Part shown: piece by piece, positions 15,930 to 26,299 of the stretch
How the letters are laid out: each line of letters opens with the position of its first letter
Position numbering within the stretch: the first letter of the stretch is position 1
Source: an uncultured Clostridia bacterium
Lineage (GTDB): Bacteria > Bacillota > Clostridia > TANB77 > CAG-508
Assembly (NCBI GenBank): GCA_947426305.1
Contig: CANEDP010000017.1
Coordinates: forward strand, 1 to 35,038
DNA: 35,038 nucleotides
Direction: 5' to 3'
The notes under the pieces: generated by a model
What the model saw: only the letters and a program-made list of their open reading frames with translations
Databases searched by the model: none
What the model was told of the DNA's origin: nothing
Position numbers and translations under genes: made by a program

Positions 15930-16949
15930 CTAATACAAATAGTTCTCCGGATTTAAGGGCGTTCCATTTTGTCTAATCTCTAAATGCAAATGTGGTCCTG
16001 TTGAATTTCCTGTTGAACCAACAGCTGATATAACTGTGTTTTTTTCTACTTTTTGCCCTACAGTTACGTAAATTTGACTACAATGTGCATAATACGACTC
16101 AATTCCATTTCCATGGCTAACAATAACTAAATTACCATACGAACCTTTGCGATCTGCATACGTTACAGTTCCTGCTGCAATCGGTGTAATTGGTGTACCT
16201 GTTGATGTGGCAATGTCTAATCCAGTATGGGCTGAAGAACGAATTCTACTTCTGGCACCATATCTTGATGTAATCGTTCCATTGATTGGTCTTGCTAAAT
16301 TAATTCCCGCAATGGTTCCAACATTTGTAATCGTTTTAGTAGAAATAATTTTACTTTCTTCTGCTTTACGCTTTTCTTCTTTTGCTGTATTGTATTCTGA
16401 GATTTTCGCCATTTTAATACTGTTTAAAATCTGCACTGCTTCTTCTTCTGACTGAATTTTGTAATCCATTGTGTATTGTTCAATAATTCCTGCATTTAAT
16501 TCAATGTTTGAATCAAGTTCTGCTCTCATGTTATCAATCATAGTTTTGGCTTGTTCTTCTGTGGAAACAGTAGTTTGCACATTTCCATCAATGGTTACAG
16601 CAAAAATTCGATACATCGTTATCGCAGAATCTTCAATCGCTAATTGCACTTGCTTTTCTTCAAATCTTTTGTTTTTGTCAACCAATTTTAATTTATATTC
16701 TGGCGCAACCAGTTGCTCTCGAAAAGCTACATTTCCTGAAGTATCTTCAATGTAATTTTGGATTTTTACTTCTAATTTTTCTTTATTTTTGACATATCCT
16801 AACTCTTGACCTGCTAGCGTTACCGCATATGCAGGTTTGTATTTGATGAATACAACGCTTAAAATAAGCATTGTACCAATACTTATTATTTTTAGGGCTT
16901 TTGTTGTTTCTTTTGTGTAATATTTTACCCAATTTAATAAAATAAACAT
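15930..16949 (-). CDS. Membrane-anchored M23 (LytM) peptidase
   Basis: The 339-residue protein has an N-terminal membrane segment (about 20-42, ending KYKPAYA), an extracytoplasmic helical domain to about residue 215, and a C-terminal M23 domain. The M23 zinc ligands are visible: SSAHTGLDIA (HxxxD), ESYYAHCSQIYV and GPHLHLEI (HxH). M23 enzymes cut peptidoglycan peptide bridges; with all ligands present it is probably active. In spore formers, such proteins act in cell-wall turnover or forespore engulfment, but nothing here decides which. It has its own promoter and no co-transcribed gene is evident. Confidence 0.87.
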   Translation of the reverse strand: MFILLNWVKYYTKETTKALKIISIGTMLILSVVFIKYKPAYAVTLAGQELGYVKNKEKLEVKIQNYIEDTSGNVAFREQLVAPEYKLKLVDKNKRFEEKQVQLAIEDSAITMYRIFAVTIDGNVQTTVSTEEQAKTMIDNMRAELDSNIELNAGIIEQYTMDYKIQSEEEAVQILNSIKMAKISEYNTAKEEKRKAEESKIISTKTITNVGTIAGINLARPINGTITSRYGARSRIRSSAHTGLDIATSTGTPITPIAAGTVTYADRKGSYGNLVIVSHGNGIESYYAHCSQIYVTVGQKVEKNTVISAVGSTGNSTGPHLHLEIRQNGTPLNPENYLY

Positions 16950-17024
16950 TCACTCCTTTTCTTTTATCATTGTATAATATATAGAAGGGCATTTTTACCC
17001 AGATTTTTTTGTAACATAAATATA

Positions 17025-17053
17025 ATTATACCATATTTTGACAAATTTTGCAA
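17025..17053 (-). promoter_or_regulatory. Promoter of the M23 peptidase gene
   Basis: TTGCAA (17053-17048), 17-base spacer, TATAAT (17030-17025). Apart from this promoter and the hairpin at 17242-17267, the gap 16950-17272 holds nothing I can identify. Confidence 0.7.
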
Positions 17054-17241
17054 TCTACATTTGTTGCTATAAACCTATTTTTTGAAAATTTTTGCAAAAT
17101 TATGCATAATTGGGAGTGGATTTTTTTACCATTTCTTTTTGTAGGTCGTTTTTTCTCTCTTTTTCTCACTTTTTCGATATGGTTGATTTTTTGAATTCTT
17201 ATTTTTGTTGTGTATTGGCGATATTTTATTCTATTATTTAC

Positions 17242-17267
17242 GAGAGGTTGGTCAAGACCAACCTCTC
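17242..17267 (-). terminator. Hairpin just after smc
   Basis: GAGAGGTTGGTC (17242-17253) and GACCAACCTCTC (17256-17267) form a perfect 12-base stem with a 2-base loop, 6 bases past the smc stop. The following U run is poor, so it may also be an RNA-stabilising 3' stem. Confidence 0.6.
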
Positions 17268-17272
17268 CATGT

Positions 17273-20200
17273 TTAATTTAATTTCATGGATAGTAATTTG
17301 CTGACACCTTTTTCTTCCATAGTAATTCCATAAACCGTGTTGGCTGCTTCCATTGTACCTTTTCTGTGTGTAATAACCAAAAATTGCGTGTCTTTACAGA
17401 ATTTCTTCAAATATTCCGCAAATCGATACACATTGACATCATCTAAAGCAGCTTCGATTTCGTCAAGCACGCAAAATGGTGCTGGATTGATTTTTAAAAT
17501 CGCAAATAGCAATGCAATCGCTGTAAACGCTCTTTCTCCGCCAGATAATAACATCATATTTTGCAATTTCTTTCCTGGTGGCTGAACCTCAATCTCAATG
17601 CCACACTCTAGAACATTTGCTTCATCTGCCAAAATCAATTCTGCTTTTCCGCCACCAAATAATTCTTGGAATACTTCGCCAAAATTTCGATTAATCATTT
17701 TGAATTGCTCTGTGAATTGTTTTTTCATGGTATCTGTCATTTCTTCAATGACTTTTTTTAGCTTTGCCATGGCTTCTTCTAAATCGAGCCTTTGCTCGCT
17801 TAGGAAATCATAGCGTTCTTTTACTTCTTGGTAGCGTTTTATCGAATCAATATCGACACTTCCTAAATCACGAATTTGACTCCTCAAAGAAGTGACTTGC
17901 TTTTGAACCTCAAGCGGATTTTCAATGGTAGGAACTTCTTCAATGTTATTGGGTGTCAATTCATATTCTTCCCACATTTTATTAATAATTTCATTACGCT
18001 CAAAATCGAATTTCGATTTTTTGATTTCTAATTTCGAGATTTGATTTTTAATTTCTTCTTGTTTCTTATTCTGTTCTTCGATTTCTTTTTCCAAACCGTT
18101 TAATTTCTCATTTTTGCTAAGTCTTTCTTGCTTCAAATTTTCTACTTTTGTGGAACTATTGTCTACTTCTGTATCTAAATCCTTGATTTGCTGATTTAAG
18201 TTTTCGATTTTCTGTTCTAATTCTTGATTTTCTTGAATACTTTTCTCCATTAATTCTTTTTTATTCGTAATGGATTGTACATTATGCGTAATTTCTTGCT
18301 CTATTCTTTCCATAATTTCATTCATCGACGTTTCTCCTTCGTCAAAAGACGATACGGAAATTTTCAAATTCGTGATATTGAAATTCAAATCATCGATGTA
18401 TTTTTGATTTTCTTGGTTAGCCTTTGTAAATTCGTTAATTACTTCATTTAACTGCTGATTCTCCTCATCTATAGTATTCACTTTTTGGGCTAATTGTTCT
18501 TGGTTTTGCAAATTTTCTTGTTTTTCTTGTTTTATTTTTTCAGCATCTTCTCGTAGTTTAGCCAGTTTGCTATCAAATTTGACAATTTCTTGCTCCATTT
18601 GTTCCATTTTTTGACTTTCGGTTGCATATTCAATTTGCACTTCTTGTGCTTGTTTTTGCTTTTCTTCGAAGGAATTTAACATATCTTTGATACTGTTTTC
18701 GTAAGTTTCTTTTTCTTGTTCGAGTGATTTTATTTTATTTTCTAATTCTTTTAATTCTGTTTCTAATTTTTTGATTTCGTTTTCTCTTCCCAAAATACTC
18801 ACAGTCTTTTGAACCACTGAACCGCCAGAAATCATACCAGATGGATTGATAACTTCGCCTTCTAATGTAACGATTTTGAAGGAATATTTGTTTTTCTTCG
18901 CTAAGCTAATGGCAGAATCCATTTCTTCTACAATCACCGTTCTTCCTAGCAAATTTTGTACGATGCCTTCGTATTTTTTATCGTACTGAATTAAATCAGA
19001 AGCAATTCCGATGTAACCTTTGATTCCGTCCCGCAAGAATCGTTCCCAATTTTTGCCCTTTGACAGAAGTAATTGGTAAAAAGGACGCTCTTCCCAATTT
19101 ATTTTCTTTTAGATATTCCACCAATTTTTTGGCTTCTTCTTCTGTGTCAGTTACAATATTTTGCAGACTTCCGCCAAGTGTCATTTCAAGCGCAGTCTGA
19201 TATTTTTCTTCTGCAGAAATTAAATTTGCCACAATGCCATGAACGCCTTTTTGCAAATAATTGTCTTTCTCAATCGCATTCATCAGCAATTTGACACTTT
19301 TTTGATAGCCCTCTTTTTCCTTTTCCATTTCCTTCAAAAATTTACATCTTGACTCTTTTATGCGGTATTCTGACTGATTTTGGTTGATTTTTTCGTCAAA
19401 TTCTTTTAATTTGGTATTGCTATCTTCTTTTTTTAACTGAATTTCTTCCAAATCCTTGCTTAAATCGTTTTTCTTTTTCTCGATTTCGTAAAAGGCTTTG
19501 GATAAATCTTCTTTGGTAGAACGAGTACCGTCTAAATCAGAAATGGTGTCTTGAATCTGAGTTTTTAGGCTATGTTCTGTTTTTTCAAGATGTTCAAAAT
19601 TGGCTTTTTGAGAGGCTTGCTCGTTTGAAATTTCATAACGATTATCAGTATTTTGTTCCACTTTTTTCTTTTTTTCTTCGATTTCTAATGCTTTTTCCGA
19701 AAGCGTTTGGCTGTATTTTGCTAATTCTTCTTCTTTTTCTTTTAATTCTTGCTCGTATTTTTCTTTATTGGCAAGCATATCTTTTCTTCGTTCTAATTTT
19801 TGGGCTTTTTCTTCCTCTAATTCAGTATTTTTCTTTTGCAATTCTTGGATTTCTTGGGTGTATTGTTCATGATTATTGGTATTATTCGAAATTCTTTCCT
19901 TGCTAATTCCAATTTCACTACTAATTTGTTCCTTCTTTTTAGCCACTTCAAACCCAAGATTTTGGACTTTTTCGATTTCTTCAATTAATCGGTCAATGGC
20001 ATCTTTCACACTTTCTTTCTCACTTGCTAAGTTATTGCATTTCTCATCTTCTTTGACTTTTTGCGTCTCAAAAATGTCCATATTTTCTTCGATTTCTTTA
20101 ATTTTTGCCTTAAAATCCTCAATGTTATGTACAAATAAACCAATTTCGATATTTTTTAGTTCATCTCGCAAATGCAAAAATTGTTTGGCTTTCTCTGACT

Positions 20201-20822
20201 GAATTTTTAGTGGATTGATGCTTGTTTCCAACTCAGAAATGATGTCATTGACTCTAAGCAAATTGAGCTTTGTATTTTCCAATTTTTTCTCAGACTCAAT
20301 CTTTCTAGCACGATATTTCACAATTCCTGCTGCTTCTTCAAAAATATGTCTTCTGTCTTCTGATTTGTTGCTCAAGATTTCATCGATTTTTCCTTGTCCA
20401 ATAATAGAATAGCCGTCTTTTCCGATTCCAGTATCCATGAATAATTCTTGCACATCTTTTAGTCGACAAGCTGTTTTATTGATAAAATAGCCTGATTCGC
20501 CACTTCGGTAAATTCTTCTAGTTACCCTTACTTCATTAAATTCGATGGGCATTTTTCCATCTTGATTATCAAAAACAAGGGACGCTTCCGCATATCCCAA
20601 GGCTTTTCGATTTTGGGTTCCGGCAAAAATAATATCTTCCGACTTATTTCCACGCAAAGATTTCATGCTTTGCTCTCCTAAAATCCAACGAATACAATCG
20701 GAAATATTACTTTTTCCAGAGCCATTCGGACCAATGACAGTCGTAATTCCATCTTGAAAATCCAAAACCGTTTTGTCCGCAAATGACTTAAATCCATACA
20801 TTTCTAAGTTTTTTAAATACAT
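17273..20822 (-). CDS. smc: Chromosome partition protein SMC, two frames joined at a CGG codon
   Basis: The start at 20822 is chosen because GAGGA lies 8 bases upstream and gives the canonical MYLKNLEMYGFKSFADKT. Walker A GPNGSGKSN is at 31-39, followed by the N-terminal coiled coil. The hinge begins ASFLPITSVKGQKLG. At CGG, codon 599 (19028-19026), the zero frame stops within 9 codons. Skipping the C gives ILAG-GIKGYIGIASDLIQYD, the expected hinge, then the second coiled coil, the signature LLSGGERAFTAIALLF and Walker B CVLDEIEAALDD. The joined product is 1182 residues, the normal SMC length. SMC compacts and segregates the chromosome with ScpA and ScpB. A disrupted smc would be severely deleterious, which argues that the shift is translated. 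Confidence 0.9.
19026..19028 (-). other. CGG +1 frameshift site, smc hinge
   Basis: Zero frame GGA CGG AAT; restored frame GGA (C) GGA ATC. Confidence 0.82.
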
Positions 20823-20949
20823 TTTATTTTTCCTCTTTTTTAATTTCGCTTTTTTTATCATATCTTAAATTGAAAAAATAAGCAAGTTTTTTGAGCCAAA
20901 AAAAATAGAACTGATAATTTCAGCCCCAATTTTTATATTATATGAATTT

Positions 20950-21783
20950 TTATGAATTTTTCAATTCTTCTTGCTTCTCCAAAATTTTACTCATATTTCG
21001 ATATCTGCCTTCTTTTAACTCTGCCAGATACGCTTCTGGCTCGAGATTCTTGTCCAAATCTTCTAATTCTTTATCAATATCATAGGGAACACGCACAAAT
21101 TCAAAACTGAAATTCGCGCCATATTCTTGTGCTCCATATTCGCCTTCTAAAATCAAATAGTGAATCGCGGTTGTTTCTAAGACATTGCTGTCTTTTTGGT
21201 CATCCCTTACCACATTAAAACTATTTCCCACACTTCCGACATTAATCAAAGTTTTATTATAAAATTTATTCATAAAAGGCGCGTGTAAATGCCCATAAAT
21301 TACTATATCCGCATTTTTCTGGGAAACCGTGTTTTCACTTGGCTGAAACATTCGATATTTACTTTCATAACTATCTTCATTAATCATAACGCCTGTTTTC
21401 TTTTCTGGATGCGCATGAAACAAACGAATCAAACTTCCACTCATATAAAATTCATATGAGAACGGCAAACTTAACAAATATTGTTTCGATTCTTCTGAGA
21501 GCAAACTGTTTAGCCAATTGACTCTAGCATGCATTAATTCCACAGATATATTGTGTTTGCAAACTTGATGACGTGATAAATCCAAATCGACATCACAATT
21601 TCCTTGCACAACCACTTCACAGTTTTCTCTTACTAATTTGACACATTCTTCTGAATGATAGCCTTTTTCCACAATATCTCCCAAACAAAAAATCTGATCA
21701 ATGTTTCGTTTTTGGATATCTGCCAAACACGTTTTTAGCGCTTCCAAATTTCCGTGTATATCGGATATAATTGCGATTCTCAT
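20950..21783 (-). CDS. Calcineurin-like metallophosphoesterase (YfcE/PF12850 type)
   Basis: The 277-residue protein carries the metal motifs in order: SDIHGN (D8, H10), CLGDIVEKG, VVVQGNCDVD in the GNxD/E position, and a C-terminal GHLHAP. It probably hydrolyses phosphoesters in the cytoplasm; the substrate is unknown. It is longer than the usual small YfcE enzymes, with a Glu/Leu-rich C-terminal extension (LEDLDKNLEPEAYLAELKEG). The ribosome site AGGAG precedes the ATG. It starts 10 bases after the amidase gene, so the two form an operon. Confidence 0.85.
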   Translation of the reverse strand: MRIAIISDIHGNLEALKTCLADIQKRNIDQIFCLGDIVEKGYHSEECVKLVRENCEVVVQGNCDVDLDLSRHQVCKHNISVELMHARVNWLNSLLSEESKQYLLSLPFSYEFYMSGSLIRLFHAHPEKKTGVMINEDSYESKYRMFQPSENTVSQKNADIVIYGHLHAPFMNKFYNKTLINVGSVGNSFNVVRDDQKDSNVLETTAIHYLILEGEYGAQEYGANFSFEFVRVPYDIDKELEDLDKNLEPEAYLAELKEGRYRNMSKILEKQEELKNS

Positions 21784-21793
21784 ACTTTTTCTC

Positions 21794-22280
21794 CTATTTA
21801 TAAACTTTATCTAAGTGTACAAATCTTATTTTTTCGAAATCATAGGTTGCAACTGGTCTTCTTAAGGCGTCATAGGTGTGGGTGGCAATCAAAATATCGC
21901 TTAAATAACGAATATTGCCAATTTCTACCACAATTAAACTATGCGTAAAACGTTGCCCATTGCTGGAAAGTTGAATTAAATCTCCAATTTGAATTTCATT
22001 TTGACCGAACTTCCACAGCGTGTGGACCAATGGATTGATTTTTCGTTAAAAAATCATATAAAAATTCTACGCCAGTCCACGATGGAGATTTGTTGTTTGC
22101 ATTTTGGTAATACCACGAATTCGTATTCATAACTCCACTTCCTGCATAAATGCATTGGGAAGCAAAATTCGTGCAATCTCCGCCGATTTTTTCATAGTCG
22201 TAATACGCAGGATTTCTCGAAAGTGCCCACCTATTAGCATATTCGACGCATTTTTGTCTGTTATAGGGTTGTTCTTTCAT
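21794..22280 (-). CDS. Putative amidase (Amidase_6 type), two frames joined at a CGG codon
   Basis: The start at 22280 follows AAGGTGA; an upstream in-frame GTG is less likely. The first frame gives YNRQKCVEYANRWALSRNP and the catalytic-type motif GGDCTNFASQCIYAG, then NQSIGPHAVEV. At CGG, codon 92 (22007-22005), the zero frame stops three codons later. Skipping the C gives EV-GQNEIQIGDLIQLSSNGQ and FTHSLIVVEI with the expected His, ending at 21794, 161 residues in total. Proteins of this type carry Cys-His hydrolase residues and often occur in spore formers. The second frame has no start codon with a ribosome site. A terminator separates it from the gene upstream. Confidence 0.8.
22005..22007 (-). 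other. CGG +1 frameshift site, amidase gene
   Basis: Zero frame GTT CGG TCA AAA TGA; restored frame GTT (C) GGT CAA AAT GAA. Confidence 0.78.
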
Positions 22281-22358
22281 CTTTATCACCTTAAACCTAT
22301 TGTATGCCAGTTGTTGGTGATTTGTACATGATTTATTGTTATTATATGATAAAAATTA

Positions 22359-22382
22359 TGACAGGTCAATACCTGCCACAAT
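22359..22382 (-). terminator. Probable terminator after the 254-residue unknown gene
   Basis: On the minus strand TGGCAGGT and ACCTGTCA form a short stem followed by TAATTTTTATC. It lies just past the stop at 22385. Confidence 0.55.
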
Positions 22383-22384
22383 TT

Positions 22385-23149
22385 TTAAAATACTTCCTTT
22401 GGAATTTCCCATTCAAATTTAGCAAATGGATTTTCATTGACACAAACAAGGTTAGCTTCCATTTCTTGCCTAAATCTTTCCTGTTTTTCTTTATTTTTAC
22501 TTAAAATTACTGCACAATACTGATTTTGAATCCCCTTCATCTCTTCCATCACTTCTTCAAATTCCTCTGTTTCGTCAAAAATCTCAATTTCATAAAAATT
22601 TTGAATCGCATAATTTCGAATCGTTTGAGCCAATTCTTCGTATATTTCACTATCATAATAAAGTGTTAGATTAAATAAAGGTATATTCTGAACTTTCCTA
22701 TTTTTCATTTTTCGAAATCTCATATAAGCATTGGAATTTCCCAAACACACCATTTTATCGGGATTGATTTTCTCGATTTCTTCACAAGTCAAATTATTTT
22801 CCAAAAGAATTTTTTCTCCCTGACCAACCTCATTTACAATCTTGACAATGGCTCGGTTCAGACCATAACAACAATCCTCGATTCCAATTATCAAATCTGT
22901 TTGATTAATCAAACTTTCCATACAGAGTAAAGCTGTTATATAAGGATTTCCATAATGCTCCACTAAAATTTTTTGTTTTGTTTTCGTAATCGCCTTTTGA
23001 TTCTTAAATTTCTTAATCAAATCAATCAATCGCTGTACATCAAATTCAAAAGAATTGACTGTTTTATCCTCCTGCAATATTTGATTTAAAACTTTGTGAT
23101 TTTCTTTTATCAGTTCAATCACTAAATTGACCAATTTTAAATTCTCCAT
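22385..23149 (-). CDS. Unknown protein, partner of the 779-residue unknown protein
   Basis: This 254-residue protein (MENLKLVNLVIELIKENHKV) has no motif I recognise. The middle holds a GLNRAIVKIVNEVGQGEKIL segment and a strand-like CLGNSNAYMRFRKMK; the C-terminal part is very acidic (FDETEEFEEVMEEMK). It lacks a signal peptide or membrane segment and is probably cytoplasmic. It starts 15 bases after the large upstream gene, with AGAGGAG as ribosome site, so both are on one transcript. Confidence 0.7.
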   Translation of the reverse strand: MENLKLVNLVIELIKENHKVLNQILQEDKTVNSFEFDVQRLIDLIKKFKNQKAITKTKQKILVEHYGNPYITALLCMESLINQTDLIIGIEDCCYGLNRAIVKIVNEVGQGEKILLENNLTCEEIEKINPDKMVCLGNSNAYMRFRKMKNRKVQNIPLFNLTLYYDSEIYEELAQTIRNYAIQNFYEIEIFDETEEFEEVMEEMKGIQNQYCAVILSKNKEKQERFRQEMEANLVCVNENPFAKFEWEIPKEVF

Positions 23150-23164
23150 TTTCTCCTCTTTCGA

Positions 23165-25504
23165 TTATCTTACTAATTCTCTAGCTCGTTCAATTCTCGC
23201 TACTAACTCATCAATTTTTGCCATTTTCTCTTCACTATAACCACTTTCAACAGAAAATCCCAAATGTTTCTTCAATCCTTTTCCCCAACTCTTAGAATGA
23301 ATGATTTTATCCGCTTTTCCTTCTTCCATCAATTGAATCAAAACCTTTCGATTGATTTTTCTATCCTGTTCAATTTGTGATTTATGATTTACAAATTCCT
23401 CTTCTGACATCACATAAGTCGCAGAACCATGATTAATTTTTGTTCCTTCTTTCGTCCCTTTATACATTTTTTCAATGACAACAGTTCCGTTCTCTACATT
23501 GGGTAACGTAAACACAACTGTCCCATCTAAATAGGCTTTGGAAACGCAATTCGAATCCATCTGCGAGAACAATTGCCAACGATAAACTGGATCTGTCACA
23601 TATTTATTTCTTTTCATGCCTTCTGTCACATTTCTTCTTTCTTTGCCATTACTAGATTTTTCCCCATAAGTAATATCTTTTGAAATACAAACTGCTTGAA
23701 TTAAATACATTCTAGCCTCATTTTGCGCTTTGATTTCTTCTTCGTTTTTTCCTGTTCCATCAAAGCTACTAAAGATAAAATTCATTTTTTCTTCTTCTGA
23801 CATATGCGAATTTCTCAACACTTTATAGACTTTTTTCAAATCTAATTCTTTCGTCATTAGTAAATCTTTGGCATCACGTGGTTTCAATTGTTGATTGGTA
23901 ATTAAATCATACACAATTTCTTCTCCATTCCAATCCATTAACATTCGAATCGGCAACAAATCCGATTGATACAACTTTTTGAAATCTTCTTTGTAATCAC
24001 TTTCTGTTTCATAAATTTTCTCAACAATTTGTTCTGAAAGTTTTGTTTGTACTTCTGTTTTCTGTCCCTTTAACTTGACTTCTCGAAATAATAAAGCATA
24101 TCTTTCAAAATCTTTAGGATTACTCGCATCTTCTTTCGTTTTTGTATAATAACCCATCATTTCTTCAACATTTACCTCTGATTTTAAATCATACAAAGCA
24201 TCACAATCAAGCGCTTTATTCAAATGCATTTGATTGCTCATGTACATCTTTACTAAGTCTGTTTTATCAATCAATCCTTCTTGATACAAATAATCAACAC
24301 TTTCAATCTTATACTCTCCAAGAATTGTCAAAGCCTTCCTAATTTCTTCAGAAGTCAAGCAACCAAATGCTACCAAGGTTTCAAAATTATAAGGTTCCTG
24401 CTTAATCAATTCTTGTTTTTCCTTTTCAGAAAAATTCATCAATGGAAAAACACCAGTTTTTATAACTTCGTTTAATGTTTCTTTTCCATTTAAAAGAGCT
24501 TCTCTCATCTTATTGGTTTTTTGTTTTCCAAAATATGATTTAACGCCCTTCGTGCTTGTAACAATTCTTTTCAAATCATCGGTTAATTCTTTTACAGAAT
24601 ATCGCATATATTCCTTTTTATCTTCATATAACACACAAACTTTGGCATTCATTGCCATTTTAGGATTTATTTTTCGACTAACATATTCCATAACCACAGC
24701 ACAATCGTTATTTTGTGTAAATGTGACATAATCAAAATAATCTCTCAATACCTCTTTTGCTCGATAGGCAGATAATAGCATTATTTTTTCAATATCAATT
24801 TTATCACTATATTTCTTTATTACATTTCCTAATTCTCTTGTATAAGCTAATTCTTCCAAATCTTTTAGTTCTTTTTCTGAAAAATTTTTTCCTGATGCTT
24901 GATGCGTTCTTTTACAATCTTCTACTAATTGGTAAAAATTTGCTTGAACGACATATTCTAAAAAGTTCCCATTCCCATTATAATAGCATAAGCAATCTCT
25001 GAAATCACTAGCACTAATATTGGATACTACTTTTTCTAACATTTGGTGTTCTTCCATATCCTTTACTAAAGCATCATTTTTTTGTTTAGTAGTAGTAGGA
25101 TTTTTTGGTCTTTCCAAAAAATCATTAACTGTGTAAAAATATTCAATTTCTGAGCGCCCATTTTTCTCTGTAATATAAGGTAATTCTGGATTGACATCTT
25201 TTAACAATTCTTTTGCATTATTATAGCATCGAGTGGCTTGTCTCCTATGTTCATTGGATAATCGATATTCCTTTTCTTCCAATGCTTTTCTTAAATTAAT
25301 CGCAATGCAAAATACCAATCTTTCTTTATCAACATTATCTTCATGATTCTTAAGATAATCGATTACTTGTTTAGGTTTACAATCAAAAACATTAGAGCCT
25401 TTTATCTCAATTACTACATATTTCAGTTGTTCAACTCCAATCAATCCTCCGACTTTTCCAAAAATTTCATCTAAACTCATTTGACTAATTTTACTTTTCG
25501 CCAT
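23165..25504 (-). CDS. Large cytoplasmic protein of unknown function (779 residues)
   Basis: The protein (MAKSKISQMSLDEIFGKVGG) begins with a region around VIEIKGSNVFDCKPKQVID and an Arg-rich helix (EYRLSNEHRRQATRCYNNAK). The rest is predicted helical, with repeated short hydrophobic helices (KIMLLSAYRAKEVLRDYFDY; LVAFGCLTSEEIRKALTILG) resembling a solenoid. A late segment (GMKRNKYVTDPVYRWQLFSQ, then GTVVFTLPNVENGTVVIE) looks beta-rich. I see no catalytic motif and do not recognise a family. The promoter is consensus and the ribosome site AGAAGGAG is good, so it should be well expressed with its 254-residue partner. More than 30 Arg codons were checked; none is CGG. Confidence 0.72.
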   Translation of the reverse strand: MAKSKISQMSLDEIFGKVGGLIGVEQLKYVVIEIKGSNVFDCKPKQVIDYLKNHEDNVDKERLVFCIAINLRKALEEKEYRLSNEHRRQATRCYNNAKELLKDVNPELPYITEKNGRSEIEYFYTVNDFLERPKNPTTTKQKNDALVKDMEEHQMLEKVVSNISASDFRDCLCYYNGNGNFLEYVVQANFYQLVEDCKRTHQASGKNFSEKELKDLEELAYTRELGNVIKKYSDKIDIEKIMLLSAYRAKEVLRDYFDYVTFTQNNDCAVVMEYVSRKINPKMAMNAKVCVLYEDKKEYMRYSVKELTDDLKRIVTSTKGVKSYFGKQKTNKMREALLNGKETLNEVIKTGVFPLMNFSEKEKQELIKQEPYNFETLVAFGCLTSEEIRKALTILGEYKIESVDYLYQEGLIDKTDLVKMYMSNQMHLNKALDCDALYDLKSEVNVEEMMGYYTKTKEDASNPKDFERYALLFREVKLKGQKTEVQTKLSEQIVEKIYETESDYKEDFKKLYQSDLLPIRMLMDWNGEEIVYDLITNQQLKPRDAKDLLMTKELDLKKVYKVLRNSHMSEEEKMNFIFSSFDGTGKNEEEIKAQNEARMYLIQAVCISKDITYGEKSSNGKERRNVTEGMKRNKYVTDPVYRWQLFSQMDSNCVSKAYLDGTVVFTLPNVENGTVVIEKMYKGTKEGTKINHGSATYVMSEEEFVNHKSQIEQDRKINRKVLIQLMEEGKADKIIHSKSWGKGLKKHLGFSVESGYSEEKMAKIDELVARIERARELVR

Positions 25505-25542
25505 AAAATCTCTCCTTCTTTTTTATTTATCCCTCACCTTTT

Positions 25543-25571
25543 ATTATATCATATTTTCACATAAATGTCAA
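25543..25571 (-). promoter_or_regulatory. Consensus promoter of the 779-residue unknown gene
   Basis: TTGACA (25571-25566), 17-base spacer, TATAAT (25548-25543). It is divergent from the hibernation-factor promoter. Confidence 0.85.
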
Positions 25572-25616
25572 ATTATGTAAATTCTAAATTTTCCTATTTT
25601 TATTTTAAAATAATAC

Positions 25617-25645
25617 TTGCAAATTTTCAGATTAAACGATATAAT
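25617..25645 (+). promoter_or_regulatory. Promoter of the hibernation-promoting factor gene
   Basis: TTGCAA (25617-25622), 17-base spacer, TATAAT (25640-25645). A 5' leader hairpin, GAAGTGTA/TACACTTC (25660-25678), follows just before the ribosome site; it lacks a U run. Confidence 0.8.
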
Positions 25646-25700
25646 CTTTTTATAATAAAGAAGTGTATTTTACACTTCCATAGAAAGGATGGGATAAATC

Positions 25701-26243
25701 ATGAAAATAACCATTACAGGAAAAGACCTAAAAGCAACAGACGCAATCAAAGATTATGCTGAAAAAAAATTAAATCGAATTGAAAAATATTTTGATGAAG
25801 AAAATTCAAATGATGTTGAAGTGAATGTTACCATTAAAAACGAAAAAGACATTCAAACTGCTGAAATGTATATCTATACACGCGGAACTTCTTATAAAGC
25901 AGTAACAGAATCAAGAGATTTATATGCTTCGATTGATAAAGATATCGATATTTTAGAAGGACAAATGCGCAAAACCAAAGCCAAAAGAGAAAAAATGATG
26001 AAAGATTCTTCCATTAAACAAATTACCATCACAGGTGATGAAGAAAAACAAATCGAAAATGAAATCATCAAAAATGCATATTATGATGTAAGACCAATTT
26101 CAATTGAAGACGCCAAAATCAAATTATCTGAAAAAAGCGGAAGCATTTTTTATACCTTTATAAACGTCGATACAGGCAAAGTAAATGTTATCTTCAAATT
26201 AAAAGACTCCAAAAATTTTGGTTTAATCGAACCAGCCAATTAA
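25701..26243 (+). CDS. hpf: Ribosome hibernation-promoting factor, long form
   Basis: The 180-residue protein has an N-terminal S30AE/RaiA domain (MKITITGKDLKATDAIKDYA, TIKNEKDIQTAEMYIY, SRDLYASIDKDIDILEGQMR), a linker of about 25 residues, and the C-terminal dimerisation domain of long HPF (YYDVRPISIEDAKIKLSEKS ending FGLIEPAN). Long HPF pairs two 70S ribosomes into inactive 100S dimers in stationary phase. The ribosome site AGAAAGGATGGG lies about 8 bases before the ATG. The gene is monocistronic with a strong terminator. Confidence 0.93.
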   Translation: MKITITGKDLKATDAIKDYAEKKLNRIEKYFDEENSNDVEVNVTIKNEKDIQTAEMYIYTRGTSYKAVTESRDLYASIDKDIDILEGQMRKTKAKREKMMKDSSIKQITITGDEEKQIENEIIKNAYYDVRPISIEDAKIKLSEKSGSIFYTFINVDTGKVNVIFKLKDSKNFGLIEPAN

Positions 26244-26252
26244 AAATTTTTC

Positions 26253-26292
26253 AAAACAGGTAATTTTCCAAAAATTACCTGTTTATTTTGTT
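26253..26292 (+). terminator. Terminator after hpf
   Basis: AAACAGGTAATTTT and AAAATTACCTGTTT form a perfect stem with a 4-base loop, followed by a T-rich run. Confidence 0.9.
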
Positions 26293-26299
26293 TCTATTG

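Noticed and set aside
17110..17304. 64-codon Phe/Ser-rich plus-strand ORF
   Set aside because: Low-complexity AT-rich sequence without a ribosome site; it runs into the smc terminator hairpin.
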